This document shows positions 47,729 through 60,767 of a DNA stretch of 64,000 nucleotides, piece by piece (position 1 is the first letter of the stretch; the number at the start of each line of letters is the position of its first letter). The notes beneath the pieces were generated by a model. That model made no database searches. It was not told the origin of the DNA and saw nothing but the letters and a program-made list of their open reading frames with translations. The translations under genes were made by a program, and so were the position numbers. The DNA lies in contig OZ005661.1 of the NCBI GenBank assembly GCA_963930645.1, forward strand, positions 199,314,532 through 199,378,531, given 5' to 3'. Origin of the DNA: Salticus scenicus (lineage: Eukaryota; Arthropoda; Arachnida; Araneae; Salticidae).

Positions 47729-47801
47729 GTTTCCGTAGTGTAGTGGTTATCACGTGCGCTTCACACGCGCAAGGTCCACGGTTCGATTCACTGCTGAAAC
47801 A
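47729..47801 (+). pseudogene. tRNA-Val(CAC)-like pseudogene, class I
   Basis: 5' half canonical. A50, T60, A62, C63, T64 and T67 ruin the T-stem and touch the acceptor. Short leader GGATCATAACG. Confidence 0.78.
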
Positions 47802-48343
47802 ATGTCGTTCACAAAATATATTTTTTCGCAATTTACGTTACTGGGAATACTGTTTGAGTAAGATTGCATAACGGAACATTGGATTATTTTTAAAGTAGTT
47901 TTCTATAGATTCGGATCATTTGTGAGAAAAAAATGATCATATTACAAATATTAATCTTTTTGAATTACTTTTTATATTAATTTACTTTTAAAAATTATAT
48001 TGGGACTCAAGATCATTAAATAAATGTTCAATATAAACCATCACCTCCGCTTCGCAAGGGAAAGATATTCGTATCCATTTTTGGCGTAAAAATTGTCATT
48101 TTTAGGAAATTCTTTTTAAAAATTTGAGTAATTGTAAATAAATTTTAAAAACACGAGATACAAAATTAGCAAGAATTAACAGTATTGTCTTACAAATTCC
48201 TTGATCTTATGAAATGAAGAAAAGTACTTAACATGTACTTCTCAATAAAAGAAACTTCAGACATTAGTATACATAATGTAAATCTTTAATGCTTTAATCG
48301 CTGTAAATAATTCTTCAAATTAAATTTCAAGCTCCAAAACGTG

Positions 48344-48416
48344 GTTTCCGTAGTGTAGCGGATATCACGTGCGCTTCACACGCGCAAGGTCCCCGGTTCG
48401 ATCCCGGGCAGAAACA
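48344..48416 (+). tRNA. tRNA-Val(CAC), class D
   Basis: A20 and A67; replaces the class J copy expected 4152 bases after 44193. Confidence 0.82.
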
Positions 48417-48958
48417 ATGTCGTTCTCAAAAAATATTTTTTCACAACTTACGTTACTGGGAATATTGTTTGAATATGATTCCATAAAGGAACATTGGATT
48501 ATTTTTAAAGTATTTTTTTATAGATTCGCAGAATTTGTGAGAAAGAAAAGTTTTTTTTTACAAATATTAATCTTTCTCAATTACTTTTTATATTAATTTA
48601 CTTTTAAAAATTATATTATGAATCAAGATCATTAAATAAATGTTCAATACAAACCATCACGACCGCTTCGCAAGGGAAAGATATTCGTATCCATTTTTAG
48701 CGTAAAAAGTGTCATTTTTAAGAAATTCTTTTTAAAAATTTGAGTAATTGTAAATAAATTTAAAAACACGAGATAGAAAATTAGCAAGAATTAACAGTAA
48801 TGTCTTACAAAATCCTTGATCTTAAGAAATAAAGAAAAATACTTAACATGTACTTCTCAATAAAAGAAACTTCAGACATTAGTATACATAATGTAAATCT
48901 TTAATGCTTTAATCGCTGTGAATAATTCTTCAAATTAAATTTCAATCTCGGAAACGTG

Positions 48959-49031
48959 GTTACCGTAGTGTAGTGGTTATCACGTGCGCTTCACACGCGC
49001 AAAGTCCCCGGTTCGATCCCGGGCGGAAACA
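48959..49031 (+). tRNA. tRNA-Val(CAC), B/A chimera
   Basis: 5' half class B (A4 opposite A69), 3' half class A (perfect T-stem, AATGTCG trailer, T6). G45A. The exchange lies inside the gene and restored the B box and terminator. Confidence 0.85.
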
Positions 49032-49572
49032 ATGTCGTTCTCAAAATATATTTTTTCGCAATTTACGTTACTGGGAATACTGTTTGAGTAAGATTGCATA
49101 ACGGAACATTGGATTATTTTTAAAGTATTTTTCTATAGATTCGGATCATTTGTGAGAATAAAATGATCATTTTACAAATATTAATCTTTTCGAATTACTT
49201 TTTATATTAATTTGCTTTTAAAAATTATATTGGGACTCAAGATCATTAAATAAATGTTCAATACAAACCATTACGTCCGCTTCGCAAGGGAAAGATATTC
49301 TGATCCATTTTTGGAGCAAAAAGTGTCATATTATGAAATTCTGTTTAACAATTTGAGTAATTGTAAATAAATTTTAAAAACACGAGATAGGAAATTAGCA
49401 AGAATTAACAGTATTGTCTTACAAATTCCTTGATCTTAAGAAATAAAAATAAGTACTTAACATGTACTTCTCAATAAAAGAAACTTCAGACATTAGTATA
49501 CATAATGTAAATATTTAATGCTTTAATCGCTGTGAATAATTCTTCAAATTAAATTTCAATCTCGGAAACGTG

Positions 49573-49645
49573 GTTACCGTAGTGTAGTGGTTATCACGTG
49601 CGCTTCACACGCGCAAGGTCCCCGATTCGATCATGGGCGGAAACA
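49573..49645 (+). pseudogene. tRNA-Val(CAC)-like pseudogene, class B, A53
   Basis: A4, G53A and A61/T62; B box GATTCGATCAT. No terminator. Confidence 0.8.
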
Positions 49646-50049
49646 GTGTCGTTATCAAAATAAAAAAGAATTTAACAATTTATGTTACTGGGAATATTGT
49701 TTGAATAAGACTGTATAAAGGTCTATTGAATTATTTTTAAAGTATTATCTATAGACTCGGCGAATTTGAGAGAAAAAAATTATTATTTTACAAATATTCA
49801 TTCATCTAAATTACTTCGAATATTATAATACATTTTAAATTCTTTAATGATTCAAAACCATTATATAAAAGTTCAAAACAAACTTCGTTTCACGGTAAAA
49901 ATTCCAGGATCTTGTGAAATAAAGCAAATTACTTTACTTGTACTTGTCAACAAAAGAAACTTCAGACATTAATTTAACATAATGTAAAATTTTAACTCTT
50001 TAAACGAAGTAAATAATTCTTCAATTTAAATTTCAAACTCGTAGTCATA

Positions 50050-50122
50050 GTTTCCGTAGTGTAGTGGTTATCACTTGCGCTTCACACGCGCAAGGTCCCC
50101 GGTTCGATCCCGGGAGGAAACA
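50050..50122 (+). tRNA. tRNA-Val(CAC), class C, T26/A66
   Basis: G26T and C66A (opposite G7); G15 is normal, unlike 30968. Confidence 0.8.
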
Positions 50123-50654
50123 GTGTCGTTCTCAAAAAATATTTTTTCACAATTTACGTTACTGGGAATACTGTTTGAATAAGATTCATAACGGAACATT
50201 GGATTATTTTTCTATAGATTCGGAGAATTTGTGAGAAAAAAAAAATGATTTTTTTACAAATATTAATCTTTCTAAATTACTTTTTATATTAATTTACTTT
50301 TAAAAATTATATTATGACTCAAGATCATTAAATAAATGTTCAATACAAACCATCACGACCGCTTCGCAAGGGAAAGATATTCGTATCCATTTTTGGCGTA
50401 AAAAGTGTCATTTTTAAGAAATTCTTTTTAAAAATTTGAGTACTTGTAAATAAATTTAAAAACACGAGATACAAAGTTAGCAAGAATTAACAGTATTGTC
50501 TTACAAATTCCTTGATCTTAAGAAATGAAAAAAAGGACTTAACATGTACTTCTCAATAAAAGAAACTTCAGACATTAGTATACATAATGTAAATCTTTAA
50601 TGCTTTAATCGCTGTAAATAATTTTTCAAATTAAATTTCAAGCTCGAAAACGTG

Positions 50655-50727
50655 GTTTCCGTAGTGTAGCGGTTATCACGTGCGCTTCACACGCGCAAGG
50701 TCCCCGGTTCGGTCCCGGGCGGAAACA
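50655..50727 (+). tRNA. tRNA-Val(CAC), class E, G58
   Basis: A58G in the T-loop (TTCGGTC) alters a nearly invariant base and the B box. Stems intact. Confidence 0.85.
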
Positions 50728-51267
50728 ATGTCCTTCTCAAAATATATTTTTTCGCAATTTACGTTACTGGGACTACTGTTTGAGTAAGATTGCATAACGG
50801 AGCATTGGATTATTTTTAAAGTATTTTTCTATAGATTCGGATCATTTGTGAGAAAAAAATGATCATTTTACAAATATTAATCTTTTTGAATTACTTTTTA
50901 TATTAATTTGCTTTTAAAAATTATATTGGGACTCAAGATCATTAAATAAATGTTCAATACAAACCATCACGTCCGCTTCGCAAGGGAAAGATATTCGTAT
51001 CCATTTTGGGCGTAAAAAGTGTCATTTTTAGGAAATTCTTTTTAAAAATTTGAGTAATTGTAAATAAATTTAAAAACACGAGATAGAAAATTAGCAAGAA
51101 TTAACAGTAATATCTTACAAAATCCTTGATCTTAAGAAATAAAAAAAGTACTTAACATGTACTTCTCAATAAAAGAAACTTCAGACATTAGTATACATAA
51201 TGTAAATGTTTAATGCTTTAATCGCTGTGAATAATTCTTCAAATTAAATTTCAATCTCGGAAACGTG

Positions 51268-51340
51268 GTTACCGTAGTGTAGTGGTTATCACGTGCGCTT
51301 CACACGCGCAAGGACCCCGGTTCGATCATGGGCGGAAACA
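51268..51340 (+). pseudogene. tRNA-Val(CAC)-like pseudogene, class B
   Basis: A4, A48, A61/T62; class C scar follows at 51710. Confidence 0.8.
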
Positions 51341-52146
51341 GTGTCGTTATCAAAATAAAAAAGTATTTAACAATTTATGTTACTGGGAATATTGTTTGAA
51401 TAAGACTGTATAAAGGAATATTGAATTATTTTTAAAGTATTATCTATAGACTAGAATTTGTGAGAAAAAAATTATTATTTTAAAAATATTCATTCATCTA
51501 AATTACTTCGAATATTATAATACATTTTAAATTCTTTAATGATTCAAGAACATTATATGAAAGTTCAAAACAACCTTCGTTTCACGGTAAAAATTCCAGG
51601 ATCTTGTGAAATTAAGCAAATTACTTTACTTGTACTTGACAACAAAAGAAATTTCAGACATTAATTTAACATAATGTAAAATTTTAACTCTTTAAGCGAA
51701 ATAAATAATTCACTGAGAATTTGTGAGAAAAAAAAAATGATTTTTTTACAAATATTAATCTTTCTCAATTACTTTTTATATTAATTTACTTTTAAAAATT
51801 ATATTATGACTCAAGATCATTAAATAAATGTTCAATACAAACCATCACGACCGCTTCGCAAGGGAAAGATATTCGTATCCATTTTTGGCGTAAAAAGTGT
51901 CATTTTTAGGAAATTCTTTTTAAAAATTTCAGTAATTGTAAATAAATTTAAAAACACGAGATAGAAAATTAGCTAGAATTAACAGTAATGTCTTACAAAA
52001 TCCTTGATCTTAAGAAATAAAGAAAAATACTTAACATGTACTTCTCAATAAAAGAAACTTCAGACATTAGTATACATAATGTTAATCTTTAATGCTTTAA
52101 TCGCTGTGAATAATTCTTCAAATTAAATTTCAAGCTCGAATACGTG

Positions 52147-52219
52147 GTTTCCGTAGTGTAGTGGTTATCACGTGCGCTTCACACGCGCAAGGTACCCGGT
52201 TCGATCATGGGCGGAAACA
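52147..52219 (+). pseudogene. tRNA-Val(CAC)-like, A/B chimera
   Basis: Leader and 5' half class A; the T-arm (A48, A61/T62) and trailer are class B. The converse of 48959. Confidence 0.8.
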
Positions 52220-52624
52220 GTGTCGTTATCAAATTAAAAAAGTATTTAACAATTTATGTTACTGGGAATATTGTTTGAATAAGACTGTATAAAGGAATAT
52301 TGAATTATTTTTTATTTAAGTATTATCTATAGACTCGAATTTGTGAGAAAAAAATTATTATTTTAAAAATATTCATTCATCTAAATTACTTCGAATATTA
52401 TAATACATTTTAAATTCTTTAATGATTCAAGACCATTATATGAAAGTTCAAAACAAACTTCGTTTCACGGTAAAAATTCCAGGATCTTGTGAAATAAAGC
52501 AAATTACTTTACTTGTACTTGTCAAGAAAAGAAACTTCAGACGTTAATTTAACATAATGTAAAATTTTAACTCTTTAAGCGAAGTAAATAATTCTTCAAC
52601 TTAAATTTCAAACCCCTAGACATC

Positions 52625-52697
52625 GTTTCTATAGTGTAGTGGTTATCACGTGCGCTTCACACGCGCAAGGTCCCCGGTTCGATCCCGGGCGGAAACA
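52625..52697 (+). tRNA. tRNA-Val(CAC), class C, weakened acceptor
   Basis: GTTTCTA acceptor as at 7508. Confidence 0.82.
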
Positions 52698-53227
52698 GTG
52701 TCGTTCTCAAAAAGTATTTTTTCACAATTTACGTTACTGGGAATACTGTTTGAATAATATTCATAACGGAACATTGGATTATTTTTCCATAGATTCGGAG
52801 AATTTGTGAGAAAAAAAATGATATCTTTAAAAATATTAATCTTTCTCAATTACTTTTTATATTAATTTACTTTTAAAAATTATATTATGACTCAAGATCA
52901 TTAAATAAATGTTAAATACAAACCATCACGACCGCTTCGCAAGAGAAAGATATTCGTATCCATTTTTGGCGTAAAAAGTGTCATTTTTAGGAAATTCTTT
53001 TTAAAAATTTGAGTAATTGTAAATAAATTTTAAAAACACAAGATAAAAATTAGCAAGAATTAACAGTATTGTCTTACAAATTCCTTAATCTTAAGAAATG
53101 AGGAAAAGTACTTAACATGTACTTCTCAATAAAAGAAACTTCAGACATTAGTATACATAATGTATATCTTTAATGCTTTAATCGCTGTAAATAATTTTTC
53201 AAATTAAATTTCAAGCTCGAAAACGTG

Positions 53228-53300
53228 GTTTCCGTAGTGTAGCGGATATCACGTGCGCTTCACACGCGCAAGGTCCCCGGTTCGATCCCGGGCAGAAACA
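53228..53300 (+). tRNA. tRNA-Val(CAC), class D
   Basis: A20 and A67. Confidence 0.82.
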
Positions 53301-53843
53301 ATGTCGTTCTCAAAAAATATTTTTTCACAACTTACGTTACTGGGAATACTGTTTGAATATGATTCCATAACGGAACATTGGATTATTTTTAAAGTATTTT
53401 TCTATAGATTCGCAGAATTTGTGAGAAAGAAAAGTTTTTTTTTTACAAATATTAATCTTTCTCAATTACTTTTTATATTAATTTACTTTTAAAAATTATA
53501 TTATGAATCAAGATCATTAAATAAATGTTCAATACAAACCATCACGACCGCTTCGCAAGGGAAAGATATTCGTATCCATTTTTGGCGTAAAAAGTGTCAT
53601 TTTTAAGAAATTCTTTTTAAAAATTTGAGTAATTGTAAATAAATTTAAAAACACGAGATAGAAAATTAGCAAGAATTAACAGTAATGTCTTACAAAATCC
53701 TTGATCTTAAGAAATAAAGAAAAATACTTAACATGTACTTCTCAATAAAAGAAACTTCAGACATTAGTATACATAATGTAAATCTTTAATGTTTTAATCG
53801 CTGTGAATAATTCTTCAAATTAAATTTCAAGCTCGAATACGTG

Positions 53844-53916
53844 GTTTCCGTAGTGTAGTGGTTATCACGTGCGCTTCACACGCGCAAGGTCCCCGGTTCG
53901 ATCCCGGGCGGAAACA
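53844..53916 (+). tRNA. tRNA-Val(CAC), class A
   Basis: Canonical; T6 trailer. Confidence 0.96.
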
Positions 53917-54457
53917 ATGTCGTTCTCAAAATATATTTTTTCGCAATTTACGTTACTGGGGATACTGTTTGAGTAAGATTGCATAACGGAACATTGGATT
54001 ATTTTTAAAGTATTTTTCTATAGATTCGGATCATTTGTGAGAAAAAAATGATCATTTTACAAATATTAATCTTTTCGAATTACTTTTTATATTAATTTGC
54101 TTTTAAAAATTATATTGGGACTCAAGATCATTAAATAAATGTTCAATACAAACCATTACGTCCGCTTCGCAAGGGAAAGATATTCTGATCCATTTTTGGA
54201 GCAAAAAGTGTCATATTATGAAATTCTTTTTAACAATTTGAGTAATTGTAAATAAATTTTAAAAACACGAGATAGAAAATTAGCAAGAATTAACAGTATT
54301 GTCTTACAAATTCCTTGATCTTAAGAAATAAAGAAAAATACTTAACATGTACTTCTCAATAAAAGAAACTTCAGACATTAGTATATATAATGTAAATGTT
54401 TAATGCTTTAATCGCTGTGAATAATTCTTCAAATTAAATTTCAATCTCGGAAACGTG

Positions 54458-54530
54458 GTTACCGTAGTGTAGTGGTTATCACGTGCGCTTCACACGCGCA
54501 AGGTCCCCGGTTCGATCATGGGCGGAAACA
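54458..54530 (+). pseudogene. tRNA-Val(CAC)-like pseudogene, class B
   Basis: A4 and A61/T62. Like 9341 in its flanks but without the anticodon-stem deletion. Confidence 0.8.
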
Positions 54531-54926
54531 GTGTCGTAATCAAAATAAAAAAGTATTTAACAATTTATGTTACTGGGAATATTGTTTGAATAAGACTGTA
54601 TAAAGGAATATTGAATTATTTTTAATGTATTATCTATAGACTCGAATTTGTGAGAAAAAAATTATTATTTTACAAATATTCATTCATCTAAATTACTTCG
54701 AATATTATATTACATTTTAAATTCTTTAATGATTCAAGACCATTATATGAAAGTTCAAAACAAACTTCGTTTCACGGTAAAAATTCCAGGATCTTGTGAA
54801 GTAAAGCAAATTACTTTTACTTGTCAACAAAAGAAACTTCAGACATTAATTTAACATAATGTAAAATTTTAACTCTTTAAACGAAGTAAATAATTCTTCA
54901 ATTTAAATTTCAAACTCGTAGACACC

Positions 54927-54999
54927 GTTTCCGTCGTGTAGTGGTTATCACTTGCGCTTCAAACGCACAAGGTCCCTGGTTCGATCCCGGGCGGAAACA
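54927..54999 (+). pseudogene. tRNA-like copy with anticodon CAA on a valine body
   Basis: Loop TTCAAAC: C36A gives anticodon CAA, which would read the leucine codon UUG. Also A9C, G26T, G41A (mismatch with C29) and T51 (wobble). Class C flanks with T6. More likely a decaying copy than a recruited tRNA. Confidence 0.75.
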
Positions 55000-55540
55000 G
55001 TGTCGGTCTCAAAAAATATTTTTTCACAATTTACGTTACTGGAAATACTGTTTGAATAAGATTGCATAATGAAACAGTGGATTATTTTTAAAGTATTTTT
55101 CTATAGATTCGGAGAATTTGTGAGAAAAAAATGATTTTTTTACAAATATTAATCTTTGTCAATTACTTTTTATATTAATTTACTTTTAAAAATTATATTA
55201 TGACTCAAGATCATTAAATAAATGTTCAATACAAGCCATCACCTCCGCTTCGCAAGAGAAAGATATTCGTATCCATTTTTGGCGTAAAAAGTGTCATTTT
55301 TAAGAAAATCTTTTTAAAAATTTGAGTAATTGTAAATAAATTTAAAAACACGAGATACAAAATTAGCAATAATTAACAGTAATGTCTTACAAAATCCTTG
55401 ATCTTATGAAATAAAGAAAAATACTTAACATGTACTTCTCAATAAAAGAAACTTCAGACATTAGTATAGATAATGTAAATCTTTAATGCTTTAATCGCTG
55501 TAAATAATTCTTCAAATTTAATTTCAAACTCGAAGACGTG

Positions 55541-55613
55541 GTTTCCGTAGTGTAGTGGTTATCACGTGCGCTTCACACGCGCAAGGTTCCCGGTTCGATC
55601 CCGGGCGGAAACA
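55541..55613 (+). tRNA. tRNA-Val(CAC), class C-like, T48
   Basis: Stems fully paired; only C48T. Leader CGAAGACG, trailer GTGTCGTTCTG with T6. Confidence 0.93.
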
Positions 55614-56143
55614 GTGTCGTTCTGAAAATATATTTTTTCACAATTTACGTTACTGGGAATACTGTTTGAATAAGATTCATAACGGAACATTGGATTATTT
55701 TTCTATAGATTCGGAGAATTTGTGAGAGAAAAAATGATTTTTTTACAAATATTAATCTTTCTCAATTACTTTTTATATGAATTTACTTTTAAAAATTATA
55801 TTATGACTTGAGATCATTAAATAAATGTTCAATACAAACCATCACGACCGCGTCGCAAGAGAAAGATATTCCTATCCATTTTTGGCGTAAAAAGTGTCAT
55901 TTTTAAGAAATTCTTTTTAAAAATTTGAGTAATTGTAAATAAATTTAAAAACACGAGATACAAAATTAGCAAGAATTAACAGTATTGTCTTACAAATTCC
56001 TTGATCTTAAGAAATGAAGAAAAGTACTTAACATGTACTTCTCAATAAAAGAAACTTCAGACATTAGTATACATAATGTAAATCTTTAATGCTTTAATCG
56101 CTGTAAATAATTTTTCAAATTAAATTTCAAGCTCGAAAACGTG

Positions 56144-56216
56144 GTTTCCGTAGTGTAGCGGTTATCACGTGCGCTTCACACGCGGAAGGTCCCCGGTTCG
56201 ATCCCGGGCGGAAACA
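56144..56216 (+). tRNA. tRNA-Val(CAC)-like, class J, G42
   Basis: Same G42 mismatch as 44193; leader is E-type. Confidence 0.8.
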
Positions 56217-56475
56217 ATGTCATTCTCAAAAACTATTTTTTCACAATTTACGTTACTGGGAATACTGTTTGAATAAGATTTCATAAAGGAACATTGGATT
56301 ATTTTTAAAGAATTTTTCTGTAGATTCGGAGAATTTGTGAGAAAAAAATGATTTTTTTACAAATATTAATCTTTCTCAATTACTTTTTATATTAATGTAC
56401 TTTTAAAAATTATATTATGACTCAATATCATTAAATAAATGTTCAATACAAACCATCACGACTGCTTCGCAAGGG

Positions 56476-56615
56476 TTGGTTGGTTGGTTGGTTGGTTGTA
56501 GAATTTTAAGGCCTATTGACTCCTGATGTGTTCTAGGCCTAGAGGGGAATGCCCTCCGTGGGGGTCTTTCTAAGGGTTCCTAGCCCGTACTTACGCAAGT
56601 TTCAGAGGAAACCAC
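56476..56615 (-). mobile_element. SINE fragment, tRNA head deleted
   Basis: Copy of 40373 at offset about 16102, with one G fewer in the GGGG run near 56545 and TGTTC for TGTCC. Confidence 0.88.
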
Positions 56616-56911
56616 TCGCTCCTCAAGGGAAAGATATTCGTATCCATTTTTGGCGTAAAAAGTGTCATTTTTAAGAAATTCTTTTTAAAAATTTGAGTAA
56701 TTGTAAATAAATTTAAAAACACGAGATAGAAAATTAGCAAGAATTAACAGTCATGTCTTACAAAATCCTTGATCTTATGAAATAAAGAAAAATACTTAAC
56801 ATGTATTTCTCAATAAAAGAAACTTCGGACATTTGTATGCATAATGTAAAACTTTAATGATTTAATAGCTGTAAATAAAACTTGAAATTAAATTTCAATA
56901 TTGAAAACGTG

Positions 56912-56984
56912 GTTTCCGTAGTGTAGTGGTTATCACGTGCGCTTCACACGCGCAAGGTCCCCTGTTCGATCCCGGGCGGAAACA
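56912..56984 (+). tRNA. tRNA-Val(CAC)-like, class G, T52
   Basis: Copy of 40810 at offset 16102. Confidence 0.78.
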
Positions 56985-57519
56985 ATATCGTTCTCAAAAT
57001 ATATTTTTTCACAATTTACATTACAATACTGTTTGAATAAGATTGCATAGCGGTACACTGGATTATTTTTAAAGTATTTTTCTATAGATTCGGAGAATCT
57101 GTGAGGAAAGATGATCATTTTACAAATATTAATCTTTCTGAATTACTTTTTATATTAATTTACTTTTAAAAATTATATAAGACTCAAAATCATTAAATAA
57201 ATGTTCAATACATACCATCACGTCCATTTCGCAAGGTAAAGATATTCGGATCCATTTTTGGAGCAAAAAGTGTCATTTTATGAAATTTTTTTTAACTATT
57301 TGAGTAATTGTATATAAATTTTAAAAACACGAGATGGAAAATTAGCAAGAATTAACAGTTTTGTCATACAAATTCCTTGATCTTAAGAAATACAGAAAAG
57401 TACTTAACATGTACTTCTCAATAAAAGAAACTTCAGACATTAGTATACATAATGCAAATATTTAATGCTTTAATCTCTGTAAATAATTCTTCAAGTTAAA
57501 TTTCAAACGAGAAAACTTG

Positions 57520-57592
57520 GTTTCCGTAGTGTAGTGGTTATCACGTGCGCTTCACACGCGCAAGGTCCTCGGTTCGATCCCGGGCGGAAACC
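57520..57592 (+). tRNA. tRNA-Val(CAC), class F, C73
   Basis: Copy of 41418. Confidence 0.82.
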
Positions 57593-57982
57593 ATGTCGTT
57601 CACAAAATATATTTTTTCACAATTTACATTACTGGGAATGCTGTTTGAATAAGATTCATAACGGAACATTGGATTATTTTTCTATAGATTCGGAGAATCT
57701 GTGAGAAAAAAATGATTTTTTTAAAAATATTCATTCATCTAAATTACTTCGAATATCATAGTACATTTTAAATTCTTTAATGATTCAAGACCATTATATG
57801 AAAGTTAAAAACAAACTTCGTTTCACGGTAAAAATTCCAGGATCTTGTGAAATAAAGCAAATTACTTTACATGTACTTGTCATCAAAAGAAACTTCAGTC
57901 ATTAATTTAACATAATGTAAAATTTTAACTCTTTAAACGAAGTAAATTATTCTTCAATTTAAATTTCAAACGCGTAGACATC

Positions 57983-58055
57983 GTTTCCGTAGTGTAGTGG
58001 TTATCACGTGCGCTTCACACGCGCAAGGTCCCCGGTTCGATCCCGGGCGGAAACA
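57983..58055 (+). tRNA. tRNA-Val(CAC), class C
   Basis: Canonical; copy of 41881. Confidence 0.96.
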
Positions 58056-59483
58056 GTGTCGTTCTCAAAAAATATTTTTTCACAATTTACGTTACTGGGA
58101 ATACTGTTTGAATAAGATTCATAACGGAACATTGGATTATTTTTCTATAGATTCGGAGAATTTGTGAGAAAAAAAATGATTTTTTTACAAATATTAATCT
58201 TTCTCAACTTTTTATATTAATTTACTTTTAAAAATTATATTATGACTCAAGATCATTAAATAAATGTTCAATACAAACCATCACGACCGCTTCGCAAGAG
58301 AATGATATTCGTATCCATTTTTGGCGTAAAAAGTGTCCTTTTTAGGAAATTCTTTTAATAATTTAACAATTTATGTTACTGGGAATATTATTTGAATAAG
58401 ACTGAGTAACGGAATATTGAATTATTTTTAAAGTATTATCTATAGACTGGGCGAATTTGTGAGAAAAAAAATTATTATTTTACAAATATTCATTCATCTA
58501 AATGACTTCGTGTATTATAATACATTTTAAATTCTTTAATGATTCAAGACCATTATATGAAAGTTCAAAACAAACTTCGTTTCAAGGTATTTGTTTCATT
58601 AGCGTATTTGTCATCTCTCCCACTTCGGAAGTGAAAGATTTCCGGGTCCATTTTGGGCATAAAAACTGTAATTTTTAAGAAATACTTTTTTTAAATTATA
58701 GTTTTGGCAAGTAATTAAAAAAAAACTCGAGATAGAAAATTAAAAAGAATTAACCCTATTGTCTAATAAATTCCAGGATCTTGTGAAATAAAGCAAATTA
58801 CTTTACTTGTACTTGTCAACAATATAAACTTCAGACATTTTTTTAACATAATGTAAAATTTTAACTCTTTAAGCGAAGTAAATAATCCTTTAACTTAAAC
58901 TTCAAACTCGTTTTTCTTAAAATATTCTTTTTCACCAATTTATGTTACTGGGAATATTGTTTAAATCAGACTACATAACAGAAAATGGAATTAATTTAAC
59001 GTATTTTCTACAGATTCGGAGAATATGTGAGAAGAAAATTATTATTTTATAAACATTTATAAATCTAATTTACTTCTTACATTAATTTACATTTGTAAAT
59101 TCTTTAATGATTCAAGAATATTATATGAACGATCAAAACAAATTTCGTTTTCATTATTTGTTTTCCTTAGTGTATTTGTCATCACTTCCGCTTCGCAAGT
59201 GAAAGATTTCCGGAATCAGTTTGGGCGTAAAAAGTGTCATTTTTATGAAATTCTTCTTTAAAATTTGGGTTGTTGTAAATAATTAAAAAAAAAAAAAAAA
59301 AGAAAGTTAACAAGAATTAACCGTATTGTCTTAAATTCCTGGATCTTGTGAAATAATGCAACTTACTTCACATGTGCTTTTCAATAATAGAAATAGCAGG
59401 CATTAATTTAACATTATACAAAACTTAATTGCTTTAAGCGCTGTAGATAATTTTTCAACTTAAATTTCATACCTGAAGACGTA

Positions 59484-59556
59484 GTTTCCGTAGTTTAGTG
59501 GTTATCACGTGCGCTTCACACGCGCAAGGTCCCCGGTTCGATCCACGGCGGAAACA
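59484..59556 (+). pseudogene. tRNA-Val(CAC)-like pseudogene, class H
   Basis: T12 and T-stem CACGG. Confidence 0.75.
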
Positions 59557-59680
59557 ATGTCGTTCTCAAAATATATTTTTTCGCAATTTACGTTACTGGG
59601 AATACTGTTTGAGTAAGATTGCATAACGGAACATTGGATTATTTTTAAAGTATTTTTCTATAGATTCGGATCATAACGTG

Positions 59681-59753
59681 GTTTCCGTAGTGTAGTGGTT
59701 ATCACGTGCGCTTCACACGCGCAAGGTCCACGGTTCGATTCACTGCTGAAACA
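59681..59753 (+). pseudogene. tRNA-Val(CAC)-like pseudogene, class I
   Basis: Same body as 47729, 197 bases after the class H copy. Confidence 0.78.
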
Positions 59754-60294
59754 ATGTCGTTCACAAAATATATTTTTTCGCAATTTACGTTACTGGGAAT
59801 ACTGTTTGAGTAAGATTGCATAACGGAACATTGGATTATTTTTAAAGTATTTTTCTATAGATTCGGATCATTTGTGAGAAAAAAATGATCATATTACAAA
59901 TATTAATCTTTTTGAATTACTTTTTATATTAATTTACTTTTAAAAATTATATTGGGACTCAAGATCATTAAATAAATGTTCAATATAAACCATCACCTCC
60001 GCTTCGCAAGGGAAAGATATTCGTATCCATTTTTGGCGTAAAAAGTGTCATTTTTAGGAAATTCTTTTTAAAAATTTGAGTAATTGTAAATAAATTTAAA
60101 AACACGAGATACAAAATTAGCAATAATTAACAGTAATGTCTTACAAAATCCTTGATCTTATGAAATAAAGAAAAATACTTAACATGTACTTCTCAATAAA
60201 AGAAACTTCAGACATTAGTATAGATAATGTAAATCTTTAATGCTTTAATCGCTGTAAATAATTCTTCAAATTAAATTTCAAGCTCGAAAACGTG

Positions 60295-60367
60295 GTTTCC
60301 GTAGTGTAGCGGTTATCACGTGCGATTCACACGCGGAAGGTCCCCGGTTCGATCCCGGGCGGAAACA
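60295..60367 (+). tRNA. tRNA-Val(CAC)-like, class J, A31/G42
   Basis: G42 opposes G28 and, private to this copy, C31A opposes G39, leaving a poor anticodon stem. Confidence 0.75.
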
Positions 60368-60626
60368 ATGTCATTCTCAAAAACTATTTTTTCACAATTT
60401 ACGTTACTGGGAATACTGTTTGAATAAGATTTCATAAAGGAACATTGGATTATTTTTAAAGAATTTTTCTGTAGATTCGGAGAATTTGTGAGAAAAAAAT
60501 GATTTTTTTACAAATATTAATCTTTCTCAATTACTTTTTATATTAATGTACTTTTAAAAATTATATTATGACTCAATATCATTAAATAAATGTTCAATAC
60601 AAACCATCACGACTGCTTCGCAAGGG

Positions 60627-60767
60627 TTGGTTGGTTGGTTGGTTGGTTGTAGAATTTTAAGGCCTATTGACTCCTGATGTGTCCTAGGCCTAGAGGGGGA
60701 ATGCCCTCCGTGGGGGTCTTTCTAAGGGTTCCTAGCCCGTACTTACGCAAGTTTCGGAGGAAACCAC
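60627..60767 (-). mobile_element. SINE fragment, tRNA head deleted
   Basis: Copy of 44525; same truncation. Confidence 0.88.

Larger units (their letters stand above)
40290..48090 (+). repeat. 4152-bp higher-order repeat G-F-C-(old block)-H-I-J, two units
   Basis: tRNAs at 40810, 41418, 41881, 43382, 43579 and 44193, and the truncated SINE at 40373, recur 4152 bases on (44962, 45570, 46033, 47532, 47729; SINE 44525). The J slot of the second unit is replaced by a class D gene at 48344. The block has more diverged tRNA copies than the flanking arrays. Confidence 0.92.
48100..56100 (+). repeat. Interposed array between the two 4.15-kb blocks
   Basis: Class order D-(B/A)-B-C-E-B-[C deleted]-(A/B)-C-D-A-B-C-C. 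The monomers match those of the 6-10 kb and 29-40 kb arrays. It separates the two 4152-bp blocks, so the 16102-bp period is one large unit (4.15-kb doublet plus this array). Spacers hold tRNA relics and nothing else I recognise. Confidence 0.75.
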
